Source: Tridacna crocea
Taxonomy: Eukaryota > Mollusca > Bivalvia > Cardiida > Cardiidae
Length of the DNA stretch: 64,000 nt
Direction: 5' to 3'
NCBI GenBank assembly: GCA_943736015.1
Contig: OX031058.1
Coordinates: forward strand, 25,011,001-25,075,000
In this document: piece by piece, positions 58,488 to 64,000 of the stretch
Position numbering within the stretch: the first letter of the stretch is position 1
How the letters are laid out: every line of letters starts with the position of its first letter
Translations under genes and position numbers: made by a program
Notes under the pieces: model-generated
Databases searched by the model: none
Told to the model about the DNA's origin: nothing
The model's input: the letters and a program-made list of their open reading frames with translations, nothing else

Positions 58488-60166
58488 TAGTAATATACAT
58501 GTAAGTGGTTTACTCCAAAACTGATACTTTTCCCAGTATAAAATTCAAGGCTTGTGTAGTAGTCCATCCATCATTAATGTAAAAGTCAAAACATTTTGCT
58601 GATCGTAAATTTTCTGCATATCTAAAGACCATTCTACCACATGATACAGTCTATTGTTAGAAAAAATGGATTTTAAGGATCCATAATTCTATAATGACTT
58701 GAATTAAGAAGATGCTTAACCTATCACAGCACATCAAAATTTTAAATCTATCCAAACTAAAAGCATTTGCAGATGACAATTTCAAAATGGTTCAAATGGT
58801 GCATTTTTGCTTTGATAGGGTAGAAAACTTTGTAGAAAAAATTAGAAAATACTGGTTACCAGCATTTTCTCCTTTTCCCACAATGTTTTCAAAAGACTTC
58901 TTCCTCCTGGGCATTAGAAGTTGTTATTTTGTGGTAAAGTGATAGATACATTACACCCCCTTTTACTCAGAGCATGGCTCATATACACATAGGGATAAAC
59001 ACTAAACACTTTTGTAGTCCATGTATTGTGTGTGTATCTTAAATCTATACCAAACGACAAAACCGAAAACAGTGTAAACTGAAAGAGTTTACAGATGGTA
59101 ACCAGCATTTTCTCCTTTTCCCACAAGGTTTTCAACAGGCTTCTTCCTCAGGTTAATGAAAATCAGGGATTGTGCAGTAAAGGATTACCATAAAATCCCT
59201 GTTTTTTTTGTAATGGATGATGGACAAAAAAATTCAATAATGTCCCTCACGATTGCCTCCCGCATGTTGTGGAGAAGGGGGTTTTAATGCACCTTTAAAA
59301 TTCATCGTACAGAACAAACTGTCACTTCATATGGACCCAATTTGTCAAAAAGTGGGTAAATCATTTGGTCCCTTGACATGCAGAAAATTCCAATATAGCA
59401 TAAGTTTCAACCCAAGTCAGCCTGCATGTACTGTCCATGTTTACATAGGTCTTAACTTTTTATATACTACTCACCATTTGATAGGGATCACTTACATATT
59501 TCAGTATGGGTGTATATGTTGCAGCAGTTTTGCAGAAACTGTTTACCACAATGTAAAATTCTAGAAGTGTCTTCGTTGAAAGCATTTGCTGACTAAAAAC
59601 CAAATGCAACATACAAAGTGCTGTCTGTCATAGGGTAGAAAACATTGTTGGAAAAGGAGAAAACGATGGTATCCAGCATTGTCTCCTTTTCCAACAATGT
59701 TTTCCAACGGCCTCTTTGTCTGTGTCTGTAACAGTCGGCATTATCAGGTAAAGGGTTAAAGATCCATTTCAACTGGTGATTTTATTAATCAGTGTGGCAA
59801 TGTACGGTAATATATCATAAAACCATACATCATACATGTCACAGATAGAACCAGAGTGATTCTAATATGGTGATCCATAGCAAATGTTGAGTAGTATAGA
59901 TGCATTACACCTACTTTCCCCAGAGCATGTGGATCTATTATATTTGTACTAATTCAGTGAAATTATTGTGCTGGTTACCACCATTTTCTCCTTTTCATAC
60001 AATGTTTCCTAAAGCCTTCTTCTTCGTGACAGTTAAAACACAGAAATTATGTGGTAATGGGCTAAATGAGTCTAAAGTTTGATAGCAGTGAAATGGAGTA
60101 AAGACTGGAAACAAAAAAGGAAGTGGGGAGGAAACAGAATGTAGGAAGCATGACTGAACAACTAAC

Positions 60167-60272
60167 CCCATTTTGTCCTTGCTCCTGATTCCAGTTTGTA
60201 CCCTCATTAAGAGCTGCTGTGTAATCACTGATGAGATCAGTATCAATATTTAATCCATCAAACTCCTGTTCC
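60167..60272 (-). CDS. Unidentified gene 2, exon d (last one recognised)
   Basis: Encodes (L)EQEFDGLNIDTDLISDYT and AALNEGTNWNQEQGQNG. Acceptor CTTGCAG; phase 2 in fits exon c. The 3' limit is uncertain: I placed it at a GTTAGT donor after GGG, but the frame stays open for about 34 more codons to a TAG near 60065, so this could be the terminal exon. Confidence 0.62.
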
Positions 60273-61344
60273 CTGCAAGTAGATCAACAACAACTTCAGA
60301 AAAGCATAAATATTTCAAATTTGAAAAGGACCATTTGCATGAAAAGTGTTTTACCTGACTCTAAACAGTTCTTCAGTTATATTATGGCAACAGCCCCTAT
60401 TCATTAATGTCTTTGCTGTGTTCCTTCTGTGCTTGCTTTTCAGTGCTCTGTCAAAGGCTATTACAAGTTGACTAACACTCACAGTATCACACTATGAACC
60501 CAACACCATAACTCTTTCCTACACATTTAATGACCCTGAGAAAGAGGCCTTTAGAAAACATTGTGGGAAAAGGAGAAAATGCTAGTAACCAGCATTTTCT
60601 CCTTTTCCAACAATATTTTCTACTCTATTAGTCCATAATCACACACTCCCTACTTTTGTCGACCCTGAAAAAGAAGCCTTTAGAAAACATTTTCCAACAA
60701 TATTTTCTACCCTATAAGTCCATTACCACACAATCCCTACTTTTGCTGACCCTGAAAAAGAAGCCTTTAGAAAACATTGTGCCAAAAAACAAAATTCAAA
60801 TTTTCAGCCAGTTTTGTCTTCTTGCCTGCAAATGCATTCTTTTCAGACAAGTCTAAATTTTGTTATGTGGTGATGAGTTAAAGTCTGAAATCATCATACT
60901 AACAATATTTAATTTGTTGTCTACAGATGCTTTGAATTTGGTCCAGTCCAAAGATTTGTTGTTTGGTAAAGGAGTTAAATCATCAATTAACTCCTTCATT
61001 TTCCAATCCATGAGAAAAACTGCTTTTGAAACACATTAGGAAAAGGAAAAAGCTGGTAACTAGCATTTTCCCTTTTTCCAACAATTTTCTCAACCTTTTC
61101 AAAGACAAATAACATCAACTGAGCAACAATGTATTGCTTTTTTGTTTGAAAAGTCTTTAAATTTAGATGAGTTTAGAATTTTGTATTTGTTGGAGCATTA
61201 AGTAGTCATGGAGGCTGAAAGAAAGAGGATTGAAAATTAAGAGCAGTCATCAATAAATTCACCAGACTGAAAAATCAATGAAACTTCAACACGATGCTGC
61301 AGGATAAGTAAATGTATTTATACCAAGTTAGATTGATTGTTTAC

Positions 61345-61553
61345 AACATTACCACACAATCCCTACTTTTGACGACAATTAGAAAGAAGCCTTTAGAAAA
61401 CATTGTGGGAAAAGGAGAAAATGCTGGTAACCAGCATTTTCTCCATTTCCCACAATGTTTTCTACTCTCCACAAAATAAATTTCAAATTTTCAGTCACTT
61501 TTATTGTGTCGATTTGGACAAGCCTAAAATTTCCTCATTTGGTAATGAGTTAA
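61345..61553. mobile_element. TTAA-MITE, type A (gene 2 intron)
   Basis: CAACATTACCACACAATCCC to GGTAATGAGTTAA; centre intact. Confidence 0.78.
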
Positions 61554-61703
61554 AAGAACAGTGCAGATACAGCACTTGCCTGATTTTAACAATAACAAAC
61601 TGCAAAGTATGAAACTAATAGGCTACATGTATTTACAATACTAAACACTGATGAACCACTCAATGCATAACTTATCCCAGGTTATAGATAATAAAGCACT
61701 TAC

Positions 61704-61867
61704 AAGGCGTGATCGTTGTAACGTACATGACGCCTAGATCTACTTCCATTCTGTTGATGTGACCCACCAGGTGATGAGGAATGTGTGGAATCCTGGGATA
61801 GCTGAGAATTATGGGATATATTTGACCTTTGATCTTGTTGCCATGGATGCTGCCTGGACAATGGTAT
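61704..61867 (-). CDS. Unidentified gene 2, internal exon c
   Basis: Encodes a Gln/Ser/His-rich segment (IPLSRQHPWQQDQRSN to the basic SRSRRHVRYNDHA). Acceptor CTTTAG, donor GTAAGT; phase 0 in, 2 out. The acceptor region is partly duplicated about 148 bp upstream in the transcript. Confidence 0.72.
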
Positions 61868-62160
61868 CTAAAGTAAACCAGTGCTTTTAAGAGTTGGATT
61901 CTAAGTTACTGACATTTTTATTTCAGCTACATAAAGGCAAACAATTCACTAATTTATGATTTTCCTTAGTTTACCAAGTACTAGAGTAAGGTCCTAGGCG
62001 CCTTAGTAATGGTATCTACAGAAGATCACTGCTTGTTAGAAATGGTTTCCAATTTGCTGTCAGCATTAAATGTATTTCAGCAATGTAAAGGCAAACAATT
62101 CACTAATTTATGCTTTTTCTTGGTTTACACAGCACTAGAATAAGGTTCCTTGGACAAGTG
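61861..62160. repeat. Direct duplication, ~148-bp period, over the exon c acceptor
   Basis: GGCAAACAATTCACTAATTT and AGTACTAGAGTAAGGT-type segments occur twice (about 61861-62008 and 62009-62160), each beginning ATGGTATCTA. The first copy contains the acceptor of gene 2 exon c. Confidence 0.75.
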
Positions 62161-62179
62161 ATGTGTTGAAACTAAACCA

Positions 62180-62377
62180 GGGTCCATATTCACCAACCAT
62201 TCATATGAACATTCTTAGGCTTGTTCTTCAAAATTTTGTCAATGTGAAAGTAACAGAACTTCTGATTGGCTAAACCAGTTGGTTTAGCCAATCACAAGTT
62301 CTGTTACTTTCACAATCACAAAATCTTGAAGAACAAGACAAAGAATATTCTTACGAATGGTTGATGAATACGGGCCC
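62180..62377. mobile_element. Fold-back MITE with ~95-bp inverted arms
   Basis: Arms start GGTCCATATTCACCAACCAT and end ATGGTTGATGAATACGGGCC, meeting at CTAAACCAGTTGGTTTAG. The near-complete palindrome lies in an intron of gene 2. Confidence 0.85.
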
Positions 62378-62838
62378 AGGACTTTTTGGATCCAATTTCC
62401 ATAAACTTAGCCACTGCTCATGCAGTGTTCTTGGTAATCAGTAATTTCTCCTCAATGTTTTTATTCTTTCAAGGACAACTTTTGAGTCACCTTTATCTGC
62501 ATTCTATTAGACAAGTTTAAAATGCTGTCCTTTGGTTAAGAGTAAGTAGAAGAACACATGAAACAACACTTCAGAGACAGAACAAAATGCCAAGGAAATG
62601 TCAATAAATAAATAATAATGATGACTATCACTTTTAAATTTGACTTTCCTAATGTTAAACCTTTATCAAACACTGTGTACTTTTACCAACTCTGAAGAAA
62701 AAGTCTTGAAAACATCCAGGAAAAAATGCTATTAGATAATGTTTTCTCTGTTTCCCACAATGTTTTCTATCCCTCTCAAACAAGACTGATAACAATTAAT
62801 GTCATCATCCAGATTGCCTACAAGATTGTAACACTTAC

Positions 62839-62948
62839 CTCTGTCTGTCTGGATGGAACTCTATGAGGTAGGGGTGGTGGGACATCCTTGTCAGCTGCCT
62901 GATGGTAAAACTGGCCCTCTAGACCTGGTACATCATCATCAAAACTAT
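62839..62948 (-). CDS. Unidentified gene 2, internal exon b
   Basis: Encodes DSFDDDVPGLEGQFYHQAAD and KDVPPPLPHRVPSRQTE. The PPPLPHRVP run is a candidate SH3/WW-binding segment. Acceptor TGTGCAG, donor GTAAGT; phase 1 in fits exon a, phase 0 out. Confidence 0.72.
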
Positions 62949-63373
62949 CTGCACAGAAACAACATTATTTGAAAATATTACAGGTGAAAGATTTCTATGA
63001 TAAGTGTGTGAACCCACCCATAGATATTGACAAATATCGATAAAAATTGTGGCTGTTACTTTTTAAATAGGAATGGCCACATAAAATTAAAATAATTATA
63101 CTTGTTACTATGAGTGAAAACAGAGATAAAAGGACATATTGCCTATAAAGGCCAATCTTTTTATACACAAAGTCTTCAAAAGAGGTTGACTGCACAAAAA
63201 AGGTCATGCAAAAAGAAGGTTATGTGATCAAGACCTCAAACTTTGACATGTTCAGGTACATTATTGGCAATTTTCATAGGCACACTACAAGGCACACCAA
63301 AATCCTTTTCAATTATTTTTCTGTTTTCTTCAGGGATATATGATGCTTGTTACCATACTTAGGCCTTTAACTT

Positions 63374-63602
63374 TTAACCCATTACCAAACGACAATAATT
63401 TGGACTGGTCCAAATCGAAAGCATTTGCAGACAACAAAATAAAAGTGATTGAAAATTTGAAATTTGTTTTGTGAAGGGTAGAAAACATTGTGGGAAAAGG
63501 AGAAAATGCTGCTTACCAGCATTTTCTCCTTTTCCCACAATATTTTCTAAAGGCTTCTTTCTCAGGGGCGTCAAAAGTAGGGATTGTGTGGTAATGGGTT
63601 AA
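63374..63602. mobile_element. TTAA-MITE, type A (gene 2 intron)
   Basis: TTAACCCATTACCAAACGAC to GGTAATGGGTTAA; complete; ends 57 bp from the donor of gene 2 exon a. Confidence 0.86.
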
Positions 63603-63658
63603 TCATTTCTTGTTTGCAAGCCCATAACTGCATTATATCCATGATTTAAAAATATTAC

Positions 63659-63749
63659 CTAGAGATTCAGAGTCTATTTGATCTGCCTTTCTTCTAGCAA
63701 CCTCTGCCAGTGCAGTTTCACCTTTATCTAGGGCCATAAAGTGAATATC
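63659..63749 (-). CDS. Unidentified gene 2, internal exon a
   Basis: Exon of a minus-strand gene that starts beyond the right edge. Encodes DIHFMALDKGETALAEVARR and KADQIDSESL. Acceptor TTTGTAG, donor GTAATA; phase 0 in, 1 out. The GETALAEVA stretch loosely recalls an ankyrin-repeat helix, but one exon is too little to name the family. Confidence 0.7.
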
Positions 63750-64000
63750 CTACAAATCAAAGTATCATTTATTTCAAGATCACATTGCCTTTTTCCAATT
63801 TTGTGCAGATGGTGTGTATACTGTTTTTTTTTCCCTTTCATCTTTTCCTTAAATGTTCATAAAACAATCCAACATTTTAACTGCTCTTGGTATAGTTGGT
63901 AGACAGTTTTTCAAACCACTGATGAAAAAGCAAATTATGCTTATAACCAGCATTTTCTTCTTCTCCACAATGTTTCCTCCCTAAAAGAAAAGGAATTCTG

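Larger units (their letters stand above)
46776..60166. other. Region between the 4.9-kb element and gene 2 without a recognised gene
   Basis: Contains the 192-bp tandem repeat, SINEs, LINE fragment, tandem-core elements and MITEs listed above, plus decayed MITE pieces at about 54240-54440, 58717-58950, 59040-59190, 59540-59760 and 59950-60070. The stretches 48220-48590, 49570-50480, 55820-56430 and 57100-57680 show no gene or repeat that I recognise. Confidence 0.6.

Overview
The window looks like AT-rich, intron-rich animal DNA, most probably from a bivalve mollusc. This is inferred from a split, well-conserved metazoan gene embedded in dense small DNA transposons, tandem-core elements that resemble the Pearl/HINE type described in bivalves, and tRNA-derived SINEs. 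There is no bacterial gene organisation, no CRISPR array and no functional tRNA or rRNA gene that I can see.

The main gene is the ortholog of ZC3H14/Nab2, the nuclear poly(A)-RNA-binding protein. It lies on the minus strand from the ATG at 41728 to a TAA at 9736. I could place 18 coding exons by splice sites and by a continuous reading phase. They sum to 2286 nt (761 codons plus stop), close to the human protein. The first four exons encode the PWI-like N-terminal domain, the middle exons a Lys/Glu-rich nuclear linker, and the last four exons five CCCH zinc fingers.

The most interesting object is inside the largest intron. A 709-codon open exon (28012-25884, same strand) encodes an intact hAT-family transposase-derived protein with a degraded first catalytic position. 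It has a good splice acceptor whose phase fits the preceding ZC3H14 exon (30474-30370), and the acidic tail of that exon runs on into an acidic start of the hAT exon. The simplest reading is an alternative terminal exon: one transcript would encode full ZC3H14 and another would encode the ZC3H14 N-terminal half (430 codons) fused to a domesticated hAT transposase, with no zinc fingers. Nothing in the DNA alone proves that this transcript is made.

Directly upstream of the ZC3H14 start (41840-46766) sits a 4.9-kb element with near-perfect terminal inverted repeats and a 9-bp target duplication. It is full of copies of a CGAAAATAG motif and of nested fold-back modules. Right of it are a tandem repeat of about 192 bp, a dimeric tRNA-SINE, a LINE fragment and several tandem-core elements. 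From 60167 to 63749 four exons of a second, unidentified minus-strand gene are visible; it continues beyond the window.

Some 60 copies of one MITE family fill the introns and intergenic DNA. The ends read TTAA-CCCTTTACC / GGTAAAGGG-TTAA (piggyBac-like), and each has an almost perfect central palindrome. Two large tandem-core elements (3402-5724 and 50614-52206) are inserted at the same place inside two different copies of this MITE. The left 9.7 kb and 46.8-60.1 kb hold no gene that I can support.
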